This document shows, piece after piece, positions 9,346 to 17,766 of a stretch of 64,000 nucleotides of DNA. Location: the NCBI RefSeq assembly GCF_900105075.1, contig NZ_FNSK01000001.1, positions 3,011,001 to 3,075,000 of the forward strand. The letters run 5' to 3'. How positions within the stretch are numbered: the stretch's first letter is position 1; each line of letters opens with the position of its first letter. Made by a program: the position numbers and the translations under genes. The notes beneath the pieces are model-generated. The model was not told the DNA's origin. It saw only the letters and a program-made list of their open reading frames with translations, and did not search any database. The DNA is from Rhodobacter sp. 24-YEA-8 (GTDB taxonomy: Bacteria > Pseudomonadota > Alphaproteobacteria > Rhodobacterales > Rhodobacteraceae).

Positions 9346-10671
9346 TCAGCCTTTCAGATATTGCTTGCGGATGTCGGAAACTGCATTGGCGTGATTGTCG
9401 AACCCCTCATAGCGCGCCAGCGTTCCGGCAGCCTCGGCCAGTTCCGGAAATCCCTTTGCCGTGACATAGCCGACCGAGGACCGGCGGATGAAATCGGTCA
9501 CGGAAAGCGGCCCATAAGTGCGCGCTCCCCGGGAGGTCGGCAGCACCGCATTCGGACCGAGGCAGAAATTGCCGATCGAGACCGGCGTATGTGGCCCCAT
9601 CAGGATCTCGGCGGCAGCGGTGATCTCGCCCAGATGCTCGAAGGGTTTTTCCGAAAGGAGCTGGAGATGTTCGGGCGCGTAATCATTGATGAAGGCATAG
9701 GCCTCGGCCAGGGTCCCGGTCACGAGGATGCCGCCATGGGTGCCGCACAGCACCGCTTTCGAGAACGCAACCCGCTGCTCGCTCATCCGCGACCAGTGTT
9801 CCGGCAGCGCGGCCAGCGCCTCATCGGCGACGCGGCGGGAATTGGTCACGAGCCAGGCGGAACTGTCGGGCCCATGTTCTGCCTCGATCAGCAGATCCAG
9901 CGCGGCGAGGCCGCCATGCACGGTGTCATCGGCGAAGATGATCGATTCCGACGGGCCGGCGGGCAGGCCGGGGTCGATCACGCCCGACAAGAGGCGCTTT
10001 GCCGCCACCACCCAGGGGCTGCCCGGACCAACGATCTTATGGCAGGGCCGCACGGTTTCGGTCCCATAGGCCGCCGCAGCAACCGCCTGAGCACCGCCGG
10101 CCTTATAGACGGTCTTAACCCCCGCGAGCCGTGCCGCCACCAGGGTCGCCGCATCGACCTTGCCGCCCGGGATCGGTGGCGTGAAGATCGCGATATTCGG
10201 CACCCCCGCCACCACCGCCGGAACGCCGGTCATCATGGTCACGGACGGGAAGGAACCCTTGCCCCGCGGCACATAAAGCGCGACCGAATCGATGGGGATG
10301 AACCGATCCCCGGCAAAGGCGCCGGGACGGATTTCCTTCAGCGTCATCGGCTCGGGCAGTTGTTCCTCATGGAACGACCGGATGTTCGAAATCCCCAGCT
10401 CAATCGCGCGGATCACCTCGGGTTCGACCAGGGTGAAGGCCTCGTCAAACTCGGCCTCGGTGACCTTCAGCTTTTCCGCCGTCAGCCCTTCGGCCTTGTC
10501 GAAACTCACGCCGAATTCGACCAGCGCCGCATCGCCGCGCGATTTCACCGCCTCGATGATCGCGGGAACCTTGTCGAGGAAGCCCGACAGATCGGTCTCG
10601 GATCGCGCGAAGAGCGCCTCACGTTCGGCCGAAGTCAGATCGGCCAGGATTTTGAAATTGACCTCAGCCAT
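9346..10671 (-). CDS. HisD-family NAD-dependent dehydrogenase, divergent paralogue
   Basis: 441 residues, collinear with histidinol dehydrogenase (two-step NAD oxidation of an amino alcohol to the acid). Conserved: AGPSES (238-243), catalytic pair Glu334-His335 in YAPEHL, His266 and C-terminal His427. By-eye alignment to E. coli HisD shows changes at key sites: zinc ligand Gln259 is Glu263, zinc ligand Asp360 is Asn368, and substrate-site His367 is Ala375. It therefore looks like a paralogue with a changed metal site and substrate, not the biosynthetic enzyme. The ATG at 10671 is preferred over 10695 because GAGAGGG precedes it. It is embedded in an ABC-importer operon, not in his biosynthesis genes. 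Confidence 0.8.
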   Translation of the reverse strand: MAEVNFKILADLTSAEREALFARSETDLSGFLDKVPAIIEAVKSRGDAALVEFGVSFDKAEGLTAEKLKVTEAEFDEAFTLVEPEVIRAIELGISNIRSFHEEQLPEPMTLKEIRPGAFAGDRFIPIDSVALYVPRGKGSFPSVTMMTGVPAVVAGVPNIAIFTPPIPGGKVDAATLVAARLAGVKTVYKAGGAQAVAAAAYGTETVRPCHKIVGPGSPWVVAAKRLLSGVIDPGLPAGPSESIIFADDTVHGGLAALDLLIEAEHGPDSSAWLVTNSRRVADEALAALPEHWSRMSEQRVAFSKAVLCGTHGGILVTGTLAEAYAFINDYAPEHLQLLSEKPFEHLGEITAAAEILMGPHTPVSIGNFCLGPNAVLPTSRGARTYGPLSVTDFIRRSSVGYVTAKGFPELAEAAGTLARYEGFDNHANAVSDIRKQYLKG

Positions 10672-10691
10672 GGACAGGCCCTCTCGCATAG

Positions 10692-11489
10692 TCATTTGGA
10701 TTTAAGAAAGATTTCCAGCCCGACGAGCTTGTCGAGCAGCCAGATCGCCGCCAGCGCAATCGCGATGAACACCACCGAGACGGCGGCCAGATCAGGCGTG
10801 ATGATCGAGCGGATGGAGTTGTAGATCAGCACCGGCAAAGTGACGATGCGGGCATCAGTGAGAAGGAGGCTCACGAGGAATTCGTTCATCGCGAGGATGA
10901 ACATCAGAAGCCCCCCGGTGATCACGCCCGGCATCACCGAAGGCAGCGTGACATGAAGGAAGGTCTGCACCCGCCCTGCCCCGCAATTCTGCGCCGCAAG
11001 CTCAAGATCCGGATCCAGCAGCACTGCCGAAGACGAGACCGACCAGATGATGAAGGGAAGGTTGATGACCGCACAGGCCACGCCCACCGGCCAGAGGCTG
11101 CCCAGCACATGCCATTCGCCAAAGACCAGCATCAGACCGATCCCAGATCCGATCAGCGGCACGGTGAAGGGCAGCAACAGATAGACCTGGATCGCCGTGG
11201 TAAAGCGCAGCCGGAACCGCGACAGCGCAAGGCCCGCCAGCGTCCCCACGGGCACTGCGACCAGGGTGCAGATCCCCGCGACGATCAGCGACCGCAGAAA
11301 GGCCTGCTGCAGGTCGCGGGCCAGCGCGATTTTCTCATACCATTGCAGCGACAGCCCTTGCGGCGGGAAGGCGACCATATTGCCGGCGGTCAGGCTCGCC
11401 CCCAGCACCACCAGCGTCGGCAGCGAAAGCGTGATGATGGAAAACCAGACCAGGCTCCAGACGGTGATTTTCTGGCTGAAGGACATCAT
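10692..11489 (-). CDS. ABC importer permease, PotC-like
   Basis: 265 residues with about six transmembrane helices and the binding-protein-dependent transport signature around ENCGAGRVQTFLHVTLP (EAA loop, here AAQNCGAGR...LP). It pairs with the second permease just upstream, which it overlaps by four bases (ATGA at 11486-11489). PotC-type permeases usually import polyamines, amino-acid-like cations or opines. The stop codon overlaps an alternative start of the HisD-like gene, so the transporter and enzymes are translated from one message. Confidence 0.85.
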   Translation of the reverse strand: MMSFSQKITVWSLVWFSIITLSLPTLVVLGASLTAGNMVAFPPQGLSLQWYEKIALARDLQQAFLRSLIVAGICTLVAVPVGTLAGLALSRFRLRFTTAIQVYLLLPFTVPLIGSGIGLMLVFGEWHVLGSLWPVGVACAVINLPFIIWSVSSSAVLLDPDLELAAQNCGAGRVQTFLHVTLPSVMPGVITGGLLMFILAMNEFLVSLLLTDARIVTLPVLIYNSIRSIITPDLAAVSVVFIAIALAAIWLLDKLVGLEIFLKSK

Positions 11490-12433
11490 TTGCGGCCTCC
11501 CATCGCGAGGGTTCCGGCACCGAAGATCATGAACACCAGGCCCACCAGCACCGACCCCGCCGCCACCAGCATCAAAGCCAGCGCCGAACCAAGCCCCTGA
11601 TCGGCGGTGCGGAAAAACTGGTCATAGATCGCATTGGCGATGAAATCCTGACCTCCGCCGCCCAGCATCGCCGGCACCGCGAAATCGGTAAGCGCCAGGG
11701 TAAACACCACCAGCCCCGCCCCGATCAGCCCCGGCTTCGCCATGGGCAGCAACACATGCCACAGTATCCGCGGCCAGCTTGCGCCCAGCGACCCGGCGGC
11801 GGTTTCGGTCTCTTCCGGGATCGCGGTCAGCGCCGGCACCAGCAGAAGCACGGCGAAGGGCAGCATATATTGCACCAGGCCAAAGACCACCGCGCCGTAA
11901 TTGAACAAAAGCCGCATCGGGGCCACGCCGACCAGCGACATTGCCTCATTCACCATGCCGGAATTCCCGAGGATGATCAGCCAGCCATAGGCGCGCACCA
12001 CCTGGCCGATGAAAAACGGCAAAAACAGCGTGATCAGCAGCGCCTTGCGGATCCAGGACTTTTTCACCCGGACCAGCGCATAAGCGTAGGGAAACGCCAG
12101 GATCAGCGTCAGAACCGTGGTCAGCAGAGCGGCCGACAGCGATCGCCAGGCCACCGTCAGATAGGTCGACGAGACCAGCGCCTTGCGGTAATTCTCAGTC
12201 GACCAGTCCTCCGACATCAGAAAGGTCGACGTGTCCAGCGTCCGGAGCGAGGCGTCGGCGATCTGGATCAGCCCCAGCACCAAAAGCCCGACCAGCAAAA
12301 GCGCGGGCGCGATGAACAGCCAGCCGGTATGGCGCGACAGGCGGCGCGGCCAGACCAGATCGGCAATCCGCTCCACCGCATCCATCAGGCGCCAGTGCAG
12401 CGGGTAGCGAAACTCGGGAGAGGGGTTCGGCAT
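11486..12433 (-). CDS. ABC importer permease, PotB-like
   Basis: 315 residues, with an N-terminal helix (LFIAPALLLVGLLVLGLIQ) and a six-helix permease domain with the EAA-type loop (ETAAGSLGASWPRILWHVLLP). It forms the inner-membrane channel with the PotC-like subunit. It is separated from the substrate-binding-protein gene by 147 bases containing stacked hairpins, a common arrangement that lets the binding protein be made in excess. Confidence 0.85.
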   Translation of the reverse strand: MPNPSPEFRYPLHWRLMDAVERIADLVWPRRLSRHTGWLFIAPALLLVGLLVLGLIQIADASLRTLDTSTFLMSEDWSTENYRKALVSSTYLTVAWRSLSAALLTTVLTLILAFPYAYALVRVKKSWIRKALLITLFLPFFIGQVVRAYGWLIILGNSGMVNEAMSLVGVAPMRLLFNYGAVVFGLVQYMLPFAVLLLVPALTAIPEETETAAGSLGASWPRILWHVLLPMAKPGLIGAGLVVFTLALTDFAVPAMLGGGGQDFIANAIYDQFFRTADQGLGSALALMLVAAGSVLVGLVFMIFGAGTLAMGGRK

Positions 12434-12459
12434 CGGCTCTATCCGGAAGGGTCACCCCA

Positions 12460-12569
12460 CCCGCCGGGTGAACCACCGGCGGGCAGGCGCGGGATGGGGG
12501 GTCCGGGGGGCTTGCCCCCCGGCCTGCGCTGACGGTGCCCCCTGGCCTTCAGGCCTGGGGAGAGCCGTC
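12460..12569 (-). promoter_or_regulatory. Three consecutive intercistronic hairpins after the binding-protein gene
   Basis: Three inverted repeats lie between the binding-protein and permease genes. The first is CCCGCCGG/CCGGCGGG (12460-12467 and 12476-12483). The second is CCGGGGGG/CCCCCCGG with a CTTG loop (12503-12522). The third is a longer imperfect stem (GACGG ... CCGTC, 12531-12569) with inner CCCC/GGGG and GGCC/GGCC pairs. No U-run follows, so they look more like mRNA-stabilising or attenuating structures than full terminators. Confidence 0.6.
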
Positions 12570-12580
12570 AGCCCCCCTCG

Positions 12581-13690
12581 TTATCCCTGCATGATCTCTT
12601 TGAACTTCGAGAACCATTCGCTCTCATTCTCGACCTGCACCTTTGTCGAGATGCGGATCAGATGCGACATCTCTTCCGGCGTATCCGGGTAAGACGGATC
12701 GTCCAGCAGATCCTCCGGCGGCGTCAGCCCCGGCACAACGCCCGGCAGCCCCAGCCCGTCACACCAGACCTGTTGCGCATCCTTCGAGATGGCAAAATTG
12801 ATATATTCCTTCGCCCAGTAGAGCTCGTTCTCGGGCAGGCCTTTCGGAATCCAGAGCCCGTCCGTGTCGAACTTCGCGCCCTCTTCCGGCACGGTCCAGG
12901 CCAGATCGACACCATTCTTCTTCGCTTCGCGCGCATTGGTCGAAATCGTGCAGGCGATGTCGATCTCGCCATTCTGGAACCAGGCGGTGAAGTCGGGGTC
13001 TTCGCCCAGAAGCGGCTGCTGCTGTTTCACCTGGGCGATGAAATCCCAGGCCGCCTGCATATTGCCCGGAATATCCTCGAGCTTGCCGCCGCCCGCCACC
13101 TGGGCCGGGAAATGGAAGCCGATCCCGTCATTGTAAAGCGCGATCCGCCCCTTGAATTTCGGATCCAGCAGCGCCTTCCACGAGGTCGGCGCGCCATCCG
13201 GGAACGCCCCGGGCCGGTAGGCCAGCACATAGACATAGCCATAGGTGTTCACGATCGGATATCCGTCGAGGCCCACCGGCTTTGCCAGGTCGGTCGTATT
13301 CGCAAGGTTCGCCAGGTCTGACAGATCCTCGGTCACACCGCGCAGCGCCGATTTCGTCGCATTGGTGGTGGTGTCCCAGTTGATATGGATCGGCGGCACG
13401 CGGCCCTGTGCGACAGCTGCCCAGACCTTCGGCTGGATCTCGTTATCCTCGGTCAGGTCATGACGCACCTGGATGCCGGTCGCGGCGGTGAACGGGTCAG
13501 AGACGCCTTTCTTCAGCGCCTCTACCCAGGACCCACCCCAGGCCCGCACGATGATCTCGGCGGGTTTTGCCGGTGCATCCTGCGCCATCAGCCGCCGCGC
13601 CGGCAGCGATCCGATCAGCGCCGCTGCCCCTGCAGCAGCCGTTCCGCGCAAAATCGCGCGGCGATTGGGGCGATAAACAGGGTTCGACAT
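12581..13690 (-). CDS. ABC importer substrate-binding protein, PotD-like, Tat signal
   Basis: 369 residues. The N-terminus carries a twin-arginine signal (NRRAILRGTAAAGAAALIG, cleaved near ARRLMAQDA), so it is exported folded to the periplasm. The mature part (IIVRAWGGSWVEALKKGV ... PFTAATGIQVRHD) is typical of the spermidine/putrescine-type extracellular solute-binding family. It captures the substrate for the two permeases and ATPase of this operon. Members bind polyamines, amino acid derivatives, opines or thiamine-like cations, so the actual ligand is open. Confidence 0.85.
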   Translation of the reverse strand: MSNPVYRPNRRAILRGTAAAGAAALIGSLPARRLMAQDAPAKPAEIIVRAWGGSWVEALKKGVSDPFTAATGIQVRHDLTEDNEIQPKVWAAVAQGRVPPIHINWDTTTNATKSALRGVTEDLSDLANLANTTDLAKPVGLDGYPIVNTYGYVYVLAYRPGAFPDGAPTSWKALLDPKFKGRIALYNDGIGFHFPAQVAGGGKLEDIPGNMQAAWDFIAQVKQQQPLLGEDPDFTAWFQNGEIDIACTISTNAREAKKNGVDLAWTVPEEGAKFDTDGLWIPKGLPENELYWAKEYINFAISKDAQQVWCDGLGLPGVVPGLTPPEDLLDDPSYPDTPEEMSHLIRISTKVQVENESEWFSKFKEIMQG

Positions 13691-13727
13691 GTCTCAGGTC
13701 TCCTTGTTGATATGGCTTGCCGCCTGT

Positions 13728-14849
13728 TTAGCGGTCTTTTGCGGGAAAGATCAGCAGGTCTCTTGCAGTCCAGCCGACCGAAACTGTTGCACCCCGCGCA
13801 TAGGGCGCATGTTCTGCCGGATCATGGTGAAAAACCTGTATCGTGGTCGCAAGCGCCGGCAGGGTGACAAAGTATAAAAGCCGCTCGCCTTCGAAAATCG
13901 TATCGCTGACCTGGCCTTCCAGCACGCTATCGCAACCGGAAAGCGCGTCGCCAGGCGCCGCGATCCGCACCTGTTCGGCCCGGATCGCCCCCCGCGCCTC
14001 GGCACCCGGCGCGATATCGGCCACGGCCTGGCCTGCACAATCGGTTCCATTCACGATCAGACCCGTTTCTGTCCGCCGCCCGGTCAGAAAACTCGACACG
14101 CCGATGAAATGCGCCACGAACGGGTTCGCGGGGTGTCGATACATCTCGACCGGCGCGGCATGTTGCTGGATCTCGCCCTGGTCCATCACGATGATTTCAT
14201 CCGAGACCACCAGCGCCTCGCGCTGATCATGGGTCACATTGATGGTGGTGACGCCCAACTCTTTCTGAATACGGCGAAATTCCAGCTGCATCTCTTCGCG
14301 CAGCTTACGGTCCAGCGCCGCCAGCGGCTCGTCCAGCAGCAAAAGCTCCGGCTCGAATACCAGGGCCCGCGCAATGGCAACCCGCTGCTGCTGGCCGCCC
14401 GAAAGCTCATTGATCCGCCGTTTCGCAAAGCCACCCAGCCGCACCAGATCCAGATATTGCGCCACCCTTCCCGGGATCTCACGCGGGTTAAAGCGCCGCA
14501 TCTTCAGCGGGAAGGCCACGTTTTCCTCGACACTCATATGCGGGAAAAGCGCCAGTTTCTGAAACACCATACCGACCGAGCGACGATGCGGCGCGACCGC
14601 ATCCGCCGGCTTGCCGCCGATCAGGATCTCGCCACGCGTCGGCGTCTGAAAGCCCGCAATCATCCGCAAGAGTGTGGTCTTCCCCGATCCCGACGGGCCG
14701 AGAATGGTCAGGAACCGCCCGCGCGCAAGGCTGAACCCGGCCTGTTTCACCGCCAATGCGCCGGTGCCGAAATCCATATCCACATTCCGCGCCACCACGG
14801 CGTCAGACGAGCCCGTAGCGCTCATTTCTGCGTTGCTCCTGCCTGACAT
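13728..14849 (-). CDS. ABC importer ATP-binding protein, PotA-like
   Basis: 373 residues: Walker A GPSGSGKTT, Q-loop, signature LSGGQQQRVAIARAL, Walker B LLLLDEPLAALD and switch His (NVTHDQ), followed by a C-terminal TOBE-type regulatory domain. It energises the PotBCD-like importer. It is the first gene of the eight-gene operon. Two starts are possible: 14849 (GAGG upstream) or 14825 (AGGAG ten bases upstream). A GTATATAC palindrome lies 64 bases upstream of the first start. Confidence 0.88.
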   Translation of the reverse strand: MSGRSNAEMSATGSSDAVVARNVDMDFGTGALAVKQAGFSLARGRFLTILGPSGSGKTTLLRMIAGFQTPTRGEILIGGKPADAVAPHRRSVGMVFQKLALFPHMSVEENVAFPLKMRRFNPREIPGRVAQYLDLVRLGGFAKRRINELSGGQQQRVAIARALVFEPELLLLDEPLAALDRKLREEMQLEFRRIQKELGVTTINVTHDQREALVVSDEIIVMDQGEIQQHAAPVEMYRHPANPFVAHFIGVSSFLTGRRTETGLIVNGTDCAGQAVADIAPGAEARGAIRAEQVRIAAPGDALSGCDSVLEGQVSDTIFEGERLLYFVTLPALATTIQVFHHDPAEHAPYARGATVSVGWTARDLLIFPAKDR

Positions 14850-14912
14850 TTCCGTAGGTCCTCACCCATCGCATCGCGCCTTCCGCTGTCTTTCTTTCCC
14901 TTGACCGGTATA

Positions 14913-14924
14913 AGGTATATACCT
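14913..14924. promoter_or_regulatory. Candidate HutC-type operator in front of the ABC/HisD-like operon
   Basis: AGGTATATACCT is a perfect 12-base palindrome; its core GTATATAC matches the GTNTANAC consensus described for HutC-subfamily GntR regulators. It lies in the gap upstream of the ATPase gene, where the operon promoter should be. The same core is present at the hut promoter (20413-20420). Binding by HutC is inference. Confidence 0.6.
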
Positions 14925-14980
14925 GACAAGGGTTTCGGCCCGGATTTTACAGCATCACGCCTGTATTTCAGGCAGATGGC

Positions 14981-15751
14981 TCAGATCGAGGCCAGATACC
15001 CGCCGTCAATACCGATACATTGCCCGGTGATATAGGCCGAAGCGTCCGAGGCGAGGAAAATCACCGCGCCGATCAGATCGGCGCCTTCGCCAAAGCGGCG
15101 CTGCGGGATCTTGTCGAGCATCGCTCCCGCCCAGGCCTCGTTCTGGTAGAACACTTCCGTCATCTCGGTGCGGAAATAGCCCGGCGCGATGGCATTGACC
15201 CTTACGCCGCGCGCCGCCCATTCCGATGACAGCGCCCGCGTCATGCCCAAAAGCCCCGATTTCGACGATCCGTAAGGCGTGGCGGTCGGCACGCCCACAT
15301 AAGAGGTCAGCGAACAAAGGTTAATGACCGCACCGCGCCCGCGCTCCAGCATGCCCTTCGCCACCGCCTGGGTGGTGAAAAATGCGCCTTTGAGATTGGT
15401 ATCAACGATCTTGTCCCAAAGCGCCTCGCTCACTTCGGTCGAGGGACGGATTTCCTCGACCCCGGCATTGTTCACCAGGATGTCGATATCCCCCTGGCCT
15501 GCAAGCGCGGGTTCGATGCCACGAACCTCACGCTGATCCAAAGCAAGCGCGGTGACCGTGCCGCCGGCGTCACGGATCAGCCCGACGGTCTCCTCAAGCG
15601 CATTGACGCTGCGGGCGGAAATCACCAGATCCGCCCCCGCTTTCGCCAGACCCAATGCCATGGCCTGGCCAAGTCCCCGGCTGGCGCCAGTCACAAGGGC
15701 ACGGCGGCCGGCAAGAGAGAAGAGCGCGTTGACACTGGACGCGGTATGCAT
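14981..15751 (-). CDS. SDR-family NAD(P)-dependent dehydrogenase
   Basis: 256 residues, a classical short-chain dehydrogenase: cofactor motif TGASRGLGQAMA, NNAG, catalytic Ser (NLCSLTSY), YGSSK (Tyr-x-x-x-Lys) and the C-terminal GQCIGIDGGYLASI. Sequence style is closest to gluconate 5-dehydrogenase-like or 3-oxoacyl reductase-like SDRs. The ATG at 15751 has AAAGGAAG upstream; a longer frame to 15844 would run through the operator and is rejected. It is divergent from the HisC-like aminotransferase and in the same direction as the ABC operon, with a 131-base gap holding an operator. Confidence 0.85.
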   Translation of the reverse strand: MHTASSVNALFSLAGRRALVTGASRGLGQAMALGLAKAGADLVISARSVNALEETVGLIRDAGGTVTALALDQREVRGIEPALAGQGDIDILVNNAGVEEIRPSTEVSEALWDKIVDTNLKGAFFTTQAVAKGMLERGRGAVINLCSLTSYVGVPTATPYGSSKSGLLGMTRALSSEWAARGVRVNAIAPGYFRTEMTEVFYQNEAWAGAMLDKIPQRRFGEGADLIGAVIFLASDASAYITGQCIGIDGGYLASI

Positions 15752-15826
15752 GGCGGGCTTCCTTTCATTGCCGGCAAGATTAACGATCCTGGCCGGAAGA
15801 GAGAACAGCAGACGGCACTCTTTACA

Positions 15827-15836
15827 TGTATATACA
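15827..15836. promoter_or_regulatory. Candidate HutC-type operator between SDR and aminotransferase genes
   Basis: TGTATATACA is a perfect palindrome containing GTATATAC (15828-15835), flanked by an outer CTCTT/AAGAG inverted repeat (15819-15823 and 15836-15840). It is placed to control both divergent genes. It matches the hut and ABC-operon sites. Confidence 0.6.
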
Positions 15837-15897
15837 AGAGACATAGCTTCGGCCTGGCTGTCAACCGCCCTCGCTCTCCGCTTTCCCCTGAGGCTCC

Positions 15898-17016
15898 ATG
15901 ACCGGATCTGCCCCGCTTCTGCGCCCCGAGCTGGCTGCGCTCAGCCCCTATAATGCCGGGCTGACCCCGGCCGCAGTCGCGTCGCGCCCCGGTGTGACCC
16001 GGGTGGCAAAGCTGGGTTCGAATGAAAATCCCGCCGGCCCGGCACCCGAGGTGATCACGGCTGTTCGTGAAGCGGCGGCCCGCATCGGGGCCTATCCCGA
16101 TCCGGAGGGGCGCGATCTGATCGCCGCGCTGGCAGCGTTTCACGGGTTCAATCCAGAGTATTTTACCCTTGGAAACGGCTCTGAGGATCTGCTGGCGGTG
16201 CTGGCCCGCGCGGTTCTGCGGCCCGGGGACGAGGTGGTGACGCTGTTTCCCTCCTTCCCGCTGCATGAGGATTATGCGCTGGCCATGGGTGCGAAAGTCA
16301 CGCGAATTGGGCTGACCGCAGCGGGAGAGATCGACCTGCCAGCCCTGCTTGCGGCTGTGTCACGGCCGGTGCGCCTTGTGCTTTTCGCCAATCCGATGAA
16401 CCCGGCCGGCCTCTGGCTTGACGCTGTCGGGCTGCGTTCGGTGCTAGCGGCTGTCCATCCCGACGCGATTACCTGTCTGGATGAGGCCTATCACGAATAT
16501 GCCTCGGCCCCCGGTGACGGGCCGGATTATGCCAGCGGCGCGCCCTGGCTTGCCACCCATCCCGGCGCACTGGTGATCCTGCGGACCTTTTCCAAGGCCT
16601 GGGGGCTTGCGGGTTTGCGGATCGGCTATGCCATGACCAACACCGCCGAACTGAAGCGCGGCTTTGATCTTGCCCGCACGCCATTCAATACGAATCTCCT
16701 GGCGCAGATCGCGGCGCGGTCCGCGCTGGATCATCCCGGCGCGATGCACCAGGCCGTCAGCCTCGCTGTGCTGGAACGTGATCGTATGGCAAAGGCGCTC
16801 CGGTCACTGGGGCTGCGGGTCCTGGCCTCGCGCGGCAATTTTCTCTTTGTCGATTGCGGGCGGCCTGCCAGTCTGGTTGCTGAGGGGCTGCTTGATCGCG
16901 GCATCATCGTGAAACCCTGGAAACAGAAGGGTTATGAGCACTGGCTTCGGGTTTCGACCGGGACGGCGGAAGACGGAGACCAGGTGCTGGCGGCACTTGG
17001 CGCGCTTCTCGCCTGA
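15898..17016 (+). CDS. HisC-like class I/II PLP aminotransferase
   Basis: 372 residues. Family motifs: SNENPAGP near the N-terminus, AYPDPEGRDL, NPMNPAGLWL, DEAYHEY and the PLP-lysine motif TFSKAWGLAGLRIGYA. HisC normally converts imidazole-acetol phosphate to histidinol phosphate, and relatives act on aromatic or other amino acids. It stands alone, away from his biosynthesis genes, sharing a promoter region and a putative HutC operator with the SDR. A catabolic or substrate-shifted transaminase is therefore as likely as HisC itself. The exact reaction is not determinable. Confidence 0.8.
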   Translation: MTGSAPLLRPELAALSPYNAGLTPAAVASRPGVTRVAKLGSNENPAGPAPEVITAVREAAARIGAYPDPEGRDLIAALAAFHGFNPEYFTLGNGSEDLLAVLARAVLRPGDEVVTLFPSFPLHEDYALAMGAKVTRIGLTAAGEIDLPALLAAVSRPVRLVLFANPMNPAGLWLDAVGLRSVLAAVHPDAITCLDEAYHEYASAPGDGPDYASGAPWLATHPGALVILRTFSKAWGLAGLRIGYAMTNTAELKRGFDLARTPFNTNLLAQIAARSALDHPGAMHQAVSLAVLERDRMAKALRSLGLRVLASRGNFLFVDCGRPASLVAEGLLDRGIIVKPWKQKGYEHWLRVSTGTAEDGDQVLAALGALLA

Positions 17017-17364
17017 CAGCCTCCGCCCGGGTACGGCCACCTGCTGACAGATGAGACAGCCGCGCTGCGTCTTCAGGGCGGCGTGGCTTAGGCCGGCCTT
17101 ATCCTGGTATCCCAACTTACCCGGATCATCATAGGATTTTCTAGGCTTAACAAAGTGTTGATCAAAGCAGGCTTCCCTTCTGCCGCGCGCTCGAAGTAGC
17201 GCGCTTCGTCCTTTTCCGGCGAGGCACAGCCGGCTGAAGAGACCTTAAGCCAAACATCTTTCACAAAAGTTGACGCGTTTCTTGCCGGACCGGACCGCCA
17301 ATACCCCTGGCGACGTTGACATTCTATAAAGCTGTGCCGCGCAGAATGGGGCTGCCCGAGGTGC
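17017..17364. other. Intergenic stretch without recognisable gene
   Basis: 348 bases between the HisC-like gene and the secretin relic. GC content is visibly lower than in the neighbours in parts, and a 92-codon minus-strand frame here has no recognisable motif or ribosome site. I see no RNA gene or clear terminator. Confidence 0.5.
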
Positions 17365-17766
17365 ATGAAAGCGATTCCGATGCTGCCTTTCTTTTCAGGA
17401 AATCTGCCGGTCGATCGCCTGATGGCGCCGGCCGCCTTTGTCGCGAGTTCTCATGAGGTCGGGTCCGGCAGGCTGAGCCCCAATGTTTCGGGCGCAAAAC
17501 TCATAAAGCCTGAAAAACCCGGCTCGGCGGTTTTCCTGTCAGACCCTTCGATTGACGTACCCGACCTGCCGGAAATGCGCTGTCTATATATAGCCGGGCG
17601 CAAAGTCGGATCCACTTCGATATCTGATGGCGCGGGGGTCATTGTCGCAATGCTGTCGGGCGACAATTCCACCATCGTGAACCTGCGCGAAGCCGTGACC
17701 GGTGCTCAGGTCAAGCTTCAGATCCGGATCGAAGAGGTTTCTCGCAGCAACAGCGAGGATCGCGGC
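17365..17766 (+). pseudogene. Decayed Tad/Flp pilus secretin (RcpA/CpaC) fragment
   Basis: The frame encodes pieces matching two separate parts of RcpA/CpaC. Residues about 36-87 (KLIKPEKPGSAVFLSDPSID ... CLYIAGRKVGSTSIS) resemble the pilus-assembly N-terminal domain. Residues about 98-128 (SGDNSTIVNL ... GAQVKLQIRIEEVSRS) resemble the start of the secretin domain. The roughly 60-70 residues that normally lie between them are missing, and nothing secretin-like follows EVSRS; the frame then continues as unrelated sequence to 18150. It is thus a gene remnant with an internal deletion and a lost 3' end. Recognition is by eye from the two motifs and their order. Confidence 0.6.

Noticed and set aside
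9346..17016. Sulfopropanediol (DHPS) degradation cluster (HpsN/HpsO/HpsP-like set)
   Set aside because: The HisD-like protein lacks the motif forms I expect in HpsN, and no sulfolactate or desulfonation genes are present in the window.
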